This document shows positions 24,230 through 32,417 of a stretch of 64,000 nt of DNA, in pieces. The translations under genes were made by a program, and so were the position numbers. Source of the stretch: Hydrogenophaga aromaticivorans. Lineage in GTDB: Bacteria > Pseudomonadota > Gammaproteobacteria > Burkholderiales > Burkholderiaceae_C. Every line of letters begins with the position of its first letter. Within the stretch, counting starts at the first letter, position 1. Under the pieces are notes generated by a model. That model saw only the letters and a list, made by a program, of their open reading frames with translations. It was not told where the DNA came from and searched no databases. The stretch spans positions 186,001 through 250,000 of the forward strand of contig NZ_VYGV01000028.1 of NCBI RefSeq assembly GCF_013387465.1, in the 5' to 3' direction.

Positions 24230-25378
24230 GCATCGCTTCTCACTTCGCGAGTGGTGCAGCGCCCCGCTCTGCAAGAGCGCGGCCAGGATCTCCGGGATCT
24301 CGAACAGCGCCCGGTTCTGGATCCGGTCCACGCGGGCGCGGTACGCGTCCAACTCGTCCAGCAATTGCGCCACCGCGCTGTCCACACCGCGGAAGCTGCC
24401 GATCACGACGCCGAGCCGCTGCTCGCGGATCCAGTCGGCGTTGTAGCGCTCCTGCGGCATGGTCCAGGCGTTGTTCACCACGATCACCGGCAGGCCCAGT
24501 TGCACCGCCTCGCTCACGCTGCCCGGGCCGGGCTTGCCAATCAAGAAGTCCGCCAGCCGCATCCAGGCGGGGATGTCGCTGCTGAACCCGACCACGACGT
24601 GCCGCGCGGTCGAGGGCTGGGCACGCAGGCGTTCGGCGAGGGCCTGGTTGTGGCCGCAGACCAGGATCAGCTGGGTGTCGCTCAGCCGCTCGGCGATGCC
24701 CAGCATGGCCTTGGAGCCGTGGCCGCCGAACAGCACCAGCCCGGTCGGGCGCTGCGGATCCAGCCCGAGGCGGCGCTGTTCGGCGGCCCGGTCGAGGGTG
24801 GCGGGCCGGTAGAACTCGGGGCGCAGGATCATGCCCGAGGTGGCGTGCACGCGGTCTTCGGCGTGGCCCAGCGCGAGGGCCTGCTGCACCGCGCGCGGTG
24901 TGCCGCAGACGAAGTGCTGCGACTGGTCGCGCTCGATCCAGAAATGCGGTGGCAGGTCGGCGAGGTCGGTCAGCACGGTGACGTAGGGCACGCCGGGCAG
25001 CGCGGCGATAAGGCTTTCGTACAGGGCACGGTTGAAGTTCGGGATCAGCGAGACCACGAGGTCGGGGCGCGTGCGTAGCCAGTGGCGCCGCAGCTTGCGC
25101 ACCAGGGTCGGGTGGGTGAGCCGGATCAGGCCCTGCAGGATCTTGAGTTCGTGCGCCATGCCCAGGGTCCAGCCCCGCGCGAGGCGCTGGTTGTACCAGT
25201 CCTCCGGCGCCTTGCCGGTGAGGCGCTTGAAGCGGCCCGAGGGGTCGAGCACCTCGAACAGGTTGACCAGGCGCACGTCCCAGGGGCGGCCCAGTTCGCG
25301 CAGCACGGATTGCAGGGCGAGCGCGGAGGCGCGGTGGCCGCCGCCGGCGTTGAAGTAGATCAGGTCAACCGTGGTCAT
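24173..25378 (-). CDS. MGDG-synthase-like glycosyltransferase (GT28)
   Basis: A 401-residue GT-B glycosyltransferase. The N-terminal MGDG-synthase domain has NAGGGHRASALALQSVLRE, and the C-terminal GT28 part has VLFGGHGSKAMLGIAERL and IGKPGPGSVSEAVQLGLPVI, the UDP-sugar binding region. Such enzymes add a hexose to diacylglycerol or a similar acceptor at the cytoplasmic membrane face. It overlaps the psd-like gene by 14 nt. The final 18 residues (NPRGTAGPALPDGQCRPP) are encoded by a dispersed repeat, so the native C-terminus has probably been replaced or extended. A glycolipid product is inferred from the family and neighbours. Confidence 0.85.
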   Translation of the reverse strand: MTTVDLIYFNAGGGHRASALALQSVLRELGRPWDVRLVNLFEVLDPSGRFKRLTGKAPEDWYNQRLARGWTLGMAHELKILQGLIRLTHPTLVRKLRRHWLRTRPDLVVSLIPNFNRALYESLIAALPGVPYVTVLTDLADLPPHFWIERDQSQHFVCGTPRAVQQALALGHAEDRVHATSGMILRPEFYRPATLDRAAEQRRLGLDPQRPTGLVLFGGHGSKAMLGIAERLSDTQLILVCGHNQALAERLRAQPSTARHVVVGFSSDIPAWMRLADFLIGKPGPGSVSEAVQLGLPVIVVNNAWTMPQERYNADWIREQRLGVVIGSFRGVDSAVAQLLDELDAYRARVDRIQNRALFEIPEILAALLQSGALHHSRSEKRCNPRGTAGPALPDGQCRPP

Positions 25379-26288
25379 GGGTTTGGGGGGTGAGGGGGGT
25401 GGTTTGCAGCAGGGCTTCGCCCATGCGGATGCGGTGGCCGTCGTGCAGCGCGGGATCGAGCGCCAGACCCGGCGGCGCGAGCACCAGGATGGTGGAGCCG
25501 TGTTCGAACCAGCCGAGTTCGTCGCCCTGCCGGTAGCGGGCCGAGCAGGGCAGCTGGTGGGGGCCGCGGTAGCGCAGGTTCAGCGGCACGTCGAGCGCGC
25601 GCAGGCGCATGCTGGCCACCAGGATGGCCGCCACCGGCACCAGCACCAGCAGGCCGCCATCGGCCCGGCGCAGTCGCAGCACGGCGCGTTCGTTGCGGCA
25701 GAACAGGCGCTCCACCCGCTGGAGCGCGATCGGGTTCACGTTCCAGGTGTCGCCACTGATGTAGGTGACGTGTTCGAGCGTGGCGTCGCAGGGCGCGTGA
25801 AAGCGGTGGTACATGCTCGACGTCAGGCGCAGCGTGACAAAGCTGCCGCCGGCCAGCTCGCGCGCCAGCGCCCGGCCGCGCTCGTCGTCGCCCAGCAGGT
25901 CGAGCAGCCGGTAGGGGAAGCCCTTGGCCTGGAACAGCTGGGCGTCCGTGCCGTACTGCAAGGCCTCGATGCGGCCACAGGCGCCGACGATGCCGTCGCT
26001 CGGGCTGGTCAGCACACCGGGTCGGCCATCGAGCGGGCGCAGGCCGGGCTTGAGTTCGCGGGTGAAGCAGTCGTGCAGGCTGTCGAAGTGGGATTGTTTG
26101 GCCTCGCTCAGGTCGATGTCGGAAAAAGTTTTCCAGACCGCCATCGACGCATCGCGCACCCAGGGGTTGCGGATGCGGCTCCACCAGCCCATGAAGCGCG
26201 TGAGCGCGATGCGCGGCACGCGGTTGGTCAGCAGGAAATTCAGGTCTTCGTTCAGCACCATGCGCTGAGCGGCGGCTCGCAGGTTCAT
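25365..26288 (-). CDS. psd: phosphatidylserine decarboxylase-like protein
   Basis: A 307-residue pyruvoyl-enzyme family member. The autocleavage site is GST in WFEHGSTILVLAPPG; the serine would become the pyruvoyl group and split the chain into beta and alpha parts. Other family blocks are CFTRELKPGLRPLDGRPG, SPSDGIVGACGRIE, QAKGFPYRLLDLLGD and SSMYHRFHAPCDATLEHV. The usual LGST is HGST here. It is first in a two-gene unit with the GT28 gene, an unusual partner for psd, so the substrate may be a modified lipid rather than bulk phosphatidylserine. It is divergent from the aminotransferase gene, with 59 bp between starts. Confidence 0.87.
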   Translation of the reverse strand: MNLRAAAQRMVLNEDLNFLLTNRVPRIALTRFMGWWSRIRNPWVRDASMAVWKTFSDIDLSEAKQSHFDSLHDCFTRELKPGLRPLDGRPGVLTSPSDGIVGACGRIEALQYGTDAQLFQAKGFPYRLLDLLGDDERGRALARELAGGSFVTLRLTSSMYHRFHAPCDATLEHVTYISGDTWNVNPIALQRVERLFCRNERAVLRLRRADGGLLVLVPVAAILVASMRLRALDVPLNLRYRGPHQLPCSARYRQGDELGWFEHGSTILVLAPPGLALDPALHDGHRIRMGEALLQTTPLTPQTHDHG

Positions 26289-26347
26289 ACGGGTGTCATG
26301 GGGGTGAAATAGAAACGCGGGATTGCAGTCACGGAGCAGTCATCGCC

Positions 26348-28003
26348 ATGCCCTTCATCGAATACGCCCTCCCGGCCGCCGCGCTCGCGCTGGGTCTGCC
26401 CGCGCTCAAGCGCCGCCTCGACCTCTCGCGCGCCAAGCACCGCTCGCTCGCCGGCCATTCGCGTTTGGCCAAGCGGTTGGCGCGGCTGCTGCCGGGCTAC
26501 GCCTACGACGAGGAAAAGTTCTTCAACTGCGACGGGGTGTCCGATGAGGTCGCGCAGCTGCGGCGCGCGGCCTTCGAGACGCTGTGCGCCGGCTTTGCCC
26601 AGCGCTACGCCAAGACCCTGGCGCTCACCGCGCAGGCGCGCGAGGGCCTGGCCGACCTGCAGTTCACCGGCCAATACCGCGTGCCCTTCCAGTTCAGCCC
26701 CATCGTGAGCGAGCGGCTGAAGGTGGGCGCGTTCGTGCGGTCGGCCGAGGGCGTGAGCCTGACCGACCTGGACGGCAACCGCTTCATCGACCTGACCGGC
26801 TCCTACGGCGTGAATGTGTTCGGCGTGGACTTCTACAAGGCCACCATGGCCGAGGGCGCGGCGCTGGCGCAGGAGCTCGGACCGGTGCTCGGCGCCTACC
26901 ACCCCTGCGTGGCCGACAACATCGCACGGCTGCGCGCCATCTCCGGGCTGGACGAGGTCTCGTTCCACATGTCGGGCACCGAGGCGGTGATGCAGGCCGT
27001 GCGCCTGGCGCGCTATCACACGCGGCGCAAACACCTGGTGCGCTTCTGCGGCGCCTACCACGGCTGGTGGGAAGACGTGCAGCCCGGCCCGGGCAACCCG
27101 CTGCCCCCGCGCGAGACCCACACCCTGGCCGACCTGAGCGAGCGCAGCCTGCAGGTCTTGCGCACCCGCAAGGACATCGCCTGCGTGCTGGTGAACCCGC
27201 TGCAGGCCCTGCACCCCAACCGCAACGCCCCGGCCGACTCGGCGCTGGTCGACAGCAGCCGGCAGGCCGGCTACGACAAGGCCGCCTACACCGCCTGGCT
27301 GCAGCGCCTGCGCGAGGTCTGCACCGAGCGCGGCATCGTGCTGATCTTCGACGAGGTGTTCCTCGGCTTTCGTCTTGCGAAGGGCGGCGCGCAGGAATAC
27401 TTCGGCGTGAAGGCCGACATGGTCACCTACGGCAAGACGCTGGCCGGTGGCTACCCGGTGGGCGTGGTCTGCGGACGCCACGACCTGATGCAACGCTACC
27501 GCCCCGAGCGCCCGGCCGACCTGTGTTTCGCGCGTGGCACCTTCAACGCCCACCCTTATGTGATGGGCGGCATGAACGCGTTTTTGCGGCGCCTGAACAC
27601 GCCCGAGGTGCAGGCCGTCTACGAGGGGCAGGAGGCGCGCTGGGACGCGCGCGCGCTGCGCTTCAACACCACCATGGCCGCCGAAGGCCTGCCCATGCGC
27701 GCGACGAACCTGCACAGCATCTGGACCATCGGCTACACCGAGCCCTCGCGCTACAACTGGCTGCTGCAGTACCACCTGCGCTGGCACGGTCTGGCCCTGA
27801 GCTGGGTGGGCACCGGGCGCCTGATCTTCAGCCTGAACTTCAGCGACGCCGATTTCGAGCAGGTGCTGCAGAGGTTCGTGCTCGCCGGCCGCGACATGCG
27901 GGCGCAGGGCTGGTGGGGGCAGGGCGGCGGGCAGAGCAACAAGGACATCCGGCGCGGCATCCTGCGCGAGGTGCTCGGCACGCTGCTCGGGCGCCAGGTC
28001 TGA
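26348..28003 (+). CDS. class III PLP aminotransferase with N-terminal extension
   Basis: A 551-residue protein. Residues from about 105 to 540 form a class III aminotransferase/aminomutase core: FHMSGTEAVMQAVRLARYHT (cofactor phosphate binding), CGAYHGWWED, IFDEVFLGFRLAKGGAQEYF (Asp contacting the PLP ring) and MVTYGKTLAGGYPVGVVCG, where the Lys forms the Schiff base. The first 100 residues begin with a hydrophobic helix (MPFIEYALPAAALALGLPAL), which suggests membrane association, and have no counterpart in glutamate-semialdehyde aminomutase. Its place between psd, glycosyltransferase and Mpo1-like genes suggests amino-lipid or lipid head-group chemistry, but the substrate is unknown. Confidence 0.87.
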   Translation: MPFIEYALPAAALALGLPALKRRLDLSRAKHRSLAGHSRLAKRLARLLPGYAYDEEKFFNCDGVSDEVAQLRRAAFETLCAGFAQRYAKTLALTAQAREGLADLQFTGQYRVPFQFSPIVSERLKVGAFVRSAEGVSLTDLDGNRFIDLTGSYGVNVFGVDFYKATMAEGAALAQELGPVLGAYHPCVADNIARLRAISGLDEVSFHMSGTEAVMQAVRLARYHTRRKHLVRFCGAYHGWWEDVQPGPGNPLPPRETHTLADLSERSLQVLRTRKDIACVLVNPLQALHPNRNAPADSALVDSSRQAGYDKAAYTAWLQRLREVCTERGIVLIFDEVFLGFRLAKGGAQEYFGVKADMVTYGKTLAGGYPVGVVCGRHDLMQRYRPERPADLCFARGTFNAHPYVMGGMNAFLRRLNTPEVQAVYEGQEARWDARALRFNTTMAAEGLPMRATNLHSIWTIGYTEPSRYNWLLQYHLRWHGLALSWVGTGRLIFSLNFSDADFEQVLQRFVLAGRDMRAQGWWGQGGGQSNKDIRRGILREVLGTLLGRQV

Positions 28004-28038
28004 GCGTGTCAAGGCGGGTGGTCGCTGCCGGTGCCGGA

Positions 28039-28647
28039 TCAGCCGCGCTGGCCGTGGTAGGCCGGGTCGAGCAGCTCGCCGCGCATCAGATGCAGCGGGG
28101 CCTTGTGGTACAGCGCGATGTCGTGGAAAGGGTCGGTCAGGATCTTGGTCATCCACACCAGGCCGGTCTGCACATCGCGGATGAAGAACAGGTGCACGGT
28201 GCGGAACAGCAGGCCACCCACCCCGATCACCAGCCAGGCCGCGCCGACGTCGCGCGCATAGCCGGTCCAGTCGCTGTGCGGCTCGATCAGGCCCTGCAGG
28301 TCGGGCGAGACCAGCAGCGCCACCGGCGCGGCTGCCCACAAGGCCATCAGCACGATCTTGCGCTGCAGGTTGTAGCCCACCTTGATGGCTTCCTTGTGTT
28401 CGTGCGAGGCCTGGTTGATGTGGTCGTAGCCCTTGGGCTCGAAGAAGAAATGGCCCGCCTGGCGCGTGGCCATGGAGACCAGCCAGGCGATCAGCGCCGA
28501 GACCACCGGGTCGATCAGCAACCACGCGTAGGCCACGAGGAAACTGATCGCGCTGACGAAATGCAGCGCCTGGTTGATGCGGTGGTGGTGGTAGTAGCGG
28601 TGGTCGTCCTGGCGCTGGATGTCGAGGGCCTCGAAGAAAGTCGTCAC
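28039..28647 (-). CDS. Mpo1/DUF962-like membrane protein
   Basis: A 202-residue protein with about four hydrophobic helices. The N-terminal RYYHHHRINQALHFVSAISF and the later RQAGHFFFEPKGYDHINQA match the His-rich pattern of the Mpo1-like family, in which conserved histidines bind iron for alpha-oxidation of 2-hydroxy fatty acids. The GTG at 28647 is chosen because AGGAGA lies 5-6 nt upstream; the open frame extends further but lacks a start site and has a Pho-box-like element in it. Family assignment is by motif only. A role in turning over or making 2-hydroxy acyl chains would fit the neighbours. Confidence 0.65.
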   Translation of the reverse strand: MTTFFEALDIQRQDDHRYYHHHRINQALHFVSAISFLVAYAWLLIDPVVSALIAWLVSMATRQAGHFFFEPKGYDHINQASHEHKEAIKVGYNLQRKIVLMALWAAAPVALLVSPDLQGLIEPHSDWTGYARDVGAAWLVIGVGGLLFRTVHLFFIRDVQTGLVWMTKILTDPFHDIALYHKAPLHLMRGELLDPAYHGQRG

Positions 28648-28702
28648 ATGGGTCTCCTGTTGGGGAAATGGACAAGGGGTGGCGAGATGATGTGCAGACT
28701 CG

Positions 28703-28720
28703 ATGAAAGGCCGGTGACAG
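28703..28720 (-). promoter_or_regulatory. Pho-box candidate upstream of the Mpo1-like gene
   Basis: On the minus strand CTGTCAC (28714-28720) and CTTTCAT (28703-28709) are 11 bp apart, with one mismatch to the consensus in 14 positions. A CATCAT -10-like hexamer follows after 10 nt. Confidence 0.5.
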
Positions 28721-28727
28721 GGACGCT

Positions 28728-28756
28728 TTGTCATTGCAGGGGCACAGGGCTGTCAT
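28728..28756 (+). promoter_or_regulatory. Pho-box candidate upstream of the GT4 gene
   Basis: TTGTCAT (28728-28734), a degenerate GGGGCAC (28739-28745) and CTGTCAT (28750-28756) lie at 11-bp steps, and TTGTCAC follows at 28771. Together with the minus-strand site it makes a shared divergent control region. Confidence 0.42.
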
Positions 28757-28810
28757 CGGCGCGGGCCGGTTTGTCACATGCCTGTTGTGCAAGCTGCAGA
28801 AGATGGCGGT

Positions 28811-30046
28811 ATGAACCACCTCGCCTCACAGAACATCCTCGTGCAGGAATTCCCGGCCGCCCGGCCTTCGCTGCGCCTGGCCGTGGTCACCGAGACCTGG
28901 CCGCCCGAAGTCAACGGCGTGGCGCTCACGCTGGCGCGGCTGGTGCAGGGACTGTGTGAACGCAACCACCAGGTGCAGCTCGTGCGCCCGCGCCAGACCC
29001 GCGCCGACCTGGGTGCGCACGACGCCGGGTTCGAAGAGGTGCTGATGCGCGGCATGCCGATCCCGCGCTACCCGCAGCTCAAGCTCGGCCTGCCGGGCAA
29101 GAAGGCCCTGGTCTCGGCCTGGGCGCTGCAGCGGCCCGACCTCGTGCACATCGCCACCGAGGGCCCGCTGGGCTGGTCGGCGCTGCAGGCCGCGCGCCAC
29201 CTGCGGCTGCCCGTGACCTCCGACTTCCGCACCAACTTCCACAGCTACAGCCAGCACTACGGCCTGGGCTGGCTGAAGAAACCCATCGTGGCCTACCTGC
29301 GCAAGTTCCACAACCTCACGCAGTGCACCATGGTGCCCACGCGCGCACTGTGCGCCGAGCTGATCTCCAGCGGCTTCGAGAACACGCGCGTGGTCGCGCG
29401 CGGCGTGGACACGCAGCTGTTCCGGCCCGAGCGCCGCAGCAGCGAACTGCGCGCCCAGTGGGGCGCCGACGAAGCCAGCCTGGTGCTGCTGGTGGTGGGC
29501 CGGCTGGCGGCCGAGAAGAACCTGGAGATCGCGATCCGCGCTTTCGAGGCGATGGCCGCGGTGCACCGCGATGTGCGGCTCGTGTTCGTGGGCGACGGCC
29601 CACAGCGCGAGGCACTGCAGCAGCGCTGTCCCCCGGCGGTGTTTGTGGGGCAGTTGCGGCAGGACACGCTGGCGGCGTGTTACGCCTCGGCCGACCTGTG
29701 CCTGTTTCCCAGCCTGACCGAGACCTTTGGCAATGTCACGCTGGAAGCGCTGTCCAGCGGGCTGCCGGTGCTGGCCTTCGACACAGCGGCCGCCGCCGAA
29801 TGGCTGGAACCCTGCGTCACCGGCTGGATGGCGCCGGCCGGTGATGCGTCCGCCTACGTCGCGCTCGCCCGTGAACTCGCGGCTCATCCCCAGCACATCA
29901 CCCAGGCCAGCACCCGGGCGCGGCAGCAGGTCGCGCAGCTGGACTGGCAGCAGATCGCGGCGCAGGTCGAGGCGGTCTTCACGGGTGTCATGGCCCGCCA
30001 TGTCGGGCGCACCATGCCGGCCGCGCCACCGTTGCCGGCGCTCTGA
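28811..30046 (+). CDS. GT4 glycosyltransferase, lipid-linked type
   Basis: A 411-residue GT-B family 4 enzyme. The acceptor domain opens with LAVVTETWPPEVNGVALTLA and contains TEGPLGWSALQAARHLRLPV and TSDFRTNFHSYSQHYGLGWL; the donor domain has VVGRLAAEKNLEIAIRAFEA and PSLTETFGNVTLEALSSGLP, the E-x7-E nucleotide-sugar motif. The N-terminal blocks resemble the SqdX/MgtA/Agt-like group that glycosylates diacylglycerol. The ATG at 28811 is the only reasonable start near the TETWPP block. Pho-box-like repeats upstream fit induction in low phosphate. Confidence 0.87.
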   Translation: MNHLASQNILVQEFPAARPSLRLAVVTETWPPEVNGVALTLARLVQGLCERNHQVQLVRPRQTRADLGAHDAGFEEVLMRGMPIPRYPQLKLGLPGKKALVSAWALQRPDLVHIATEGPLGWSALQAARHLRLPVTSDFRTNFHSYSQHYGLGWLKKPIVAYLRKFHNLTQCTMVPTRALCAELISSGFENTRVVARGVDTQLFRPERRSSELRAQWGADEASLVLLVVGRLAAEKNLEIAIRAFEAMAAVHRDVRLVFVGDGPQREALQQRCPPAVFVGQLRQDTLAACYASADLCLFPSLTETFGNVTLEALSSGLPVLAFDTAAAAEWLEPCVTGWMAPAGDASAYVALARELAAHPQHITQASTRARQQVAQLDWQQIAAQVEAVFTGVMARHVGRTMPAAPPLPAL

Positions 30047-30076
30047 AGCGGGCGCCTGGTCCGGCGTTCACGAGGC

Positions 30077-30108
30077 CAAAAAAAGCCCGGCCGAATGAAG
30101 CCGGGCTT
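30077..30108. terminator. bidirectional terminator between the GT4 gene and phoX
   Basis: Arms AAGCCCGGC (30083-30091) and GCCGGGCTT (30100-30108) form a 9-bp stem. On the minus strand it is followed by at least seven T (complement of 30077-30084), on the plus strand by TTTC, so it serves the convergent phoX gene best. Confidence 0.8.
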
Positions 30109-30128
30109 TCGAAGCAGGGCGAACCCGA

Positions 30129-32309
30129 TCAGGTGCCCAGGATGCCGCCGTCGTTCTTGGTGATCACGATGGTGGCCGAGCGCGGGCGTTTGCCGGCGCC
30201 GTAGCCGGCGTTGGCGGGCCACTGGCTCTGGTACTTGGCGGGGTCGTTCACATCGGCCATGGCCGTGCTTTCGCCCGGGTGCTGGATGTTGATGAACATC
30301 GCGCGGCCGTCCGGCGTCTCGCACCAGCCGGTGATCTCGCAACCCTTGGGGCCCACCAGGAAACGCGCCAGCGTGGCGGGCGTCGGGGTCTTGCCCACGT
30401 AGGTGGTGACCTGCTTGTCGCCGTGTTTCACGGTGCGTGCGCCACCATCGCCGACCTTGCCGGGAATGGCCGCGAGCATCATGCAGTTGGTCTTGTCGGT
30501 GAAGGCGCCGTCGTCGGTCTGGATCCAGCACACGCCGGTGGCCGGGCTGAACACCAGACCGTCGGGTGCCGACATGTCGTTGTCGTCGGTGAGGTTCGAC
30601 AGGTTCACCGCGGACTTGTCGGCGCCGGCTTCAGCGCCGAACACGTAGATGTCCCACTTGAACGACGAGCCTGCGGGCGAGGCGTCGGCCAGGCGCACGA
30701 TGTGGCCGTTGACGTTGCCCTTCTGCTCCTTGCTGCCCTTCATGTCGGCGTAGGCGCGCGGGTTGACCGCATCGGCCGTGGCGGCACTGCGGTTGCTGTT
30801 GTTGGTCAGGGTGAAATAGACCTCGCCGGTGCGGGGGTGCACACCGTTCCACTCCGGGCGATCCATCTTGGTGGCGCCCACCGCATCGGCCGCCAGGCGG
30901 GTGAAGATGGCCACGTCGGCGTTGGACTTGAATTCGAAGTACGAGCTGCCGGCGATCACCGGGTTGTTCATCGACAGTTCCATCCACTCGCCGCTGCCGT
31001 CGCCCTTGAAGCGCGCGGCGAACAGCGTGCCCTTGTCGAGGTACTTGTCACCGGCGGCCAGGCGGTTGGCCGGGCTGGCGTCTTTCGGGTCCCATTTGGC
31101 GTCGGAGACGAACTTGTAGATGTACTCACCGCGCGCGTCGTCGCCCATGTAGGCCACGATGGGCTGACCCGCCACCGGCTTGGCGAAGGCCACGCTCTCG
31201 TGCGCGAAGCGGCCCAGGCCGGTGCGCTTGCGGACCGGCTGGCTCTTGTCGTAGGGGTCCATCTCCACCACGTAGCCGAACGTGTTCATCTCGTTGCGGT
31301 AGTCGTCCTTGGCGCTGGCGGCCAGGGCGCCGTTGTTCCAGCGCACGTACTGGTCCTGCGCCCCGGCGCTTTCCCAGCCGTGGCGGCTGGCTTCGCCGGC
31401 CTTGCGGCCGTAGCGCTTGAGCGCCTGGACCTGCTTGTCCTTCTTGCGTCGGTCGTCGTCCTGAGCGTCGCGGAAAAAGTAGCCGTACCAGTTCTCTTCA
31501 CCGCTCACGAAACTGCCCCAGGGCGTCTTGCCGGTGCCGCAGTTGTTGAGCGTGCCGCGGCAGAGCGTGGCGTCGGTGCTGAACTTCGTCACCAGGTGCT
31601 CGCTGCCGCGAGCCGGGCCGTGCAGGGTGGCGGGCGTCATGGAGGTGACGCGGCGGTTGAAGGCGGAACCTGACTGGGTGGTCCACTGCTTGCCGTTGGA
31701 CATCACCTCGACCACGGACAGGCCGTGGATCGCGAGTTCCTTGTCCACTTCGGCGGCCGGGCGGGGCAGGGAGGCGGTGCCGCCGTTGGCGTGAATGAAG
31801 AACGACGAGAGCTTTTCATCCGTGGTGGCTTCGTGGTTCATGGCCAGCAGGCCGCGGCTGTTGAAGCTGTTCGAGGGTTTGCCCGAAGCGTCCAGACCAA
31901 ACCACTCCATGCCGTCGTGGTGATCGCCCGCACGCTGTTCGAAAGCGGTGTCGGTGCCATCGTTCTTGAAGGCCGGCACACCGGCGGCCAGCGGGTCGCC
32001 CAGCGCGTAGATGATCTGGGCGGTGTAGCCCTCGGGCACGACCACCTTGTCGGCCAGGCTCTTGGCCACGGGCTTGAAGCCCAGGCTGGTGAGTGCGGGG
32101 CCGGTGGTGCCCGATGCACCGCCTGCTGTGGCGCAGCCGCTCAGGGTCGATGCGCCCAGCACGCCGGCACCCGCTGCACCGGCCGCGCCGCGCAGCAGGC
32201 CGCGGCGGCTGAGGCGGGTGTCAAGCACCTGGTCGAACTGGGGGTTGGCCGTGTGGTTGGAGTCTTCTTCGTTGAAGAAGTCGGCGGCGCGGGAGATGTC
32301 GGTTTTCAA
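30129..32309 (-). CDS. phoX: PhoX-type alkaline phosphatase, Tat-exported
   Basis: A 726-residue phosphatase of the PhoX (DUF839) family, which needs Ca and Fe and releases phosphate from organic monoesters outside the cytoplasm. The twin-arginine signal is RLSRRGLLRGAAGAAGAG, ending LSGC, so it may also be lipid-anchored. Active-site blocks are NHEATTDEKLSSFFIH, CRGTLNNCGTGKTPWGSFV followed by SGEENWYGYF, GDDARGEYIYKFVSDAKWD and SAPDGLVFSPATGVCWIQTD. The TTG at 32309 is chosen because GAGG lies 7 nt upstream; no ATG is nearby. A triple Pho box lies about 50 bp upstream of the start. Confidence 0.93.
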   Translation of the reverse strand: MKTDISRAADFFNEEDSNHTANPQFDQVLDTRLSRRGLLRGAAGAAGAGVLGASTLSGCATAGGASGTTGPALTSLGFKPVAKSLADKVVVPEGYTAQIIYALGDPLAAGVPAFKNDGTDTAFEQRAGDHHDGMEWFGLDASGKPSNSFNSRGLLAMNHEATTDEKLSSFFIHANGGTASLPRPAAEVDKELAIHGLSVVEVMSNGKQWTTQSGSAFNRRVTSMTPATLHGPARGSEHLVTKFSTDATLCRGTLNNCGTGKTPWGSFVSGEENWYGYFFRDAQDDDRRKKDKQVQALKRYGRKAGEASRHGWESAGAQDQYVRWNNGALAASAKDDYRNEMNTFGYVVEMDPYDKSQPVRKRTGLGRFAHESVAFAKPVAGQPIVAYMGDDARGEYIYKFVSDAKWDPKDASPANRLAAGDKYLDKGTLFAARFKGDGSGEWMELSMNNPVIAGSSYFEFKSNADVAIFTRLAADAVGATKMDRPEWNGVHPRTGEVYFTLTNNSNRSAATADAVNPRAYADMKGSKEQKGNVNGHIVRLADASPAGSSFKWDIYVFGAEAGADKSAVNLSNLTDDNDMSAPDGLVFSPATGVCWIQTDDGAFTDKTNCMMLAAIPGKVGDGGARTVKHGDKQVTTYVGKTPTPATLARFLVGPKGCEITGWCETPDGRAMFINIQHPGESTAMADVNDPAKYQSQWPANAGYGAGKRPRSATIVITKNDGGILGT

Positions 32310-32358
32310 TGGGATGCCTCGTGGGTTGAACAAACGGGGCCTAGCATCCCCGGTTTGT

Positions 32359-32387
32359 GTGAAACCCGCGTGACAGTGATGTGGCAG
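32359..32387 (-). promoter_or_regulatory. triple Pho box of phoX
   Basis: On the minus strand CTGCCAC (32381-32387), CTGTCAC (32370-32376) and GTTTCAC (32359-32365) stand at exact 11-bp intervals, the arrangement bound by PhoB dimers. The phoX TTG start is 50 bp downstream. Confidence 0.7.
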
Positions 32388-32417
32388 TTGGCCCCACCTG
32401 GGCGCTTCAGCGTGCTA

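Noticed and set aside
26326..26343. Pho box CAGTCAC/CAGTCAT before the aminotransferase gene
   Set aside because: The spacing is 11 bp, but it ends 4 bp before the start codon, too close for an activator site, and each half has a mismatch.
26285..28819. Very long open frame antisense to the aminotransferase gene
   Set aside because: It is a shadow of the GC-rich plus-strand gene: low-complexity His/Gln/Arg composition, no domain and no start site, while the opposite strand has clear PLP-enzyme motifs.
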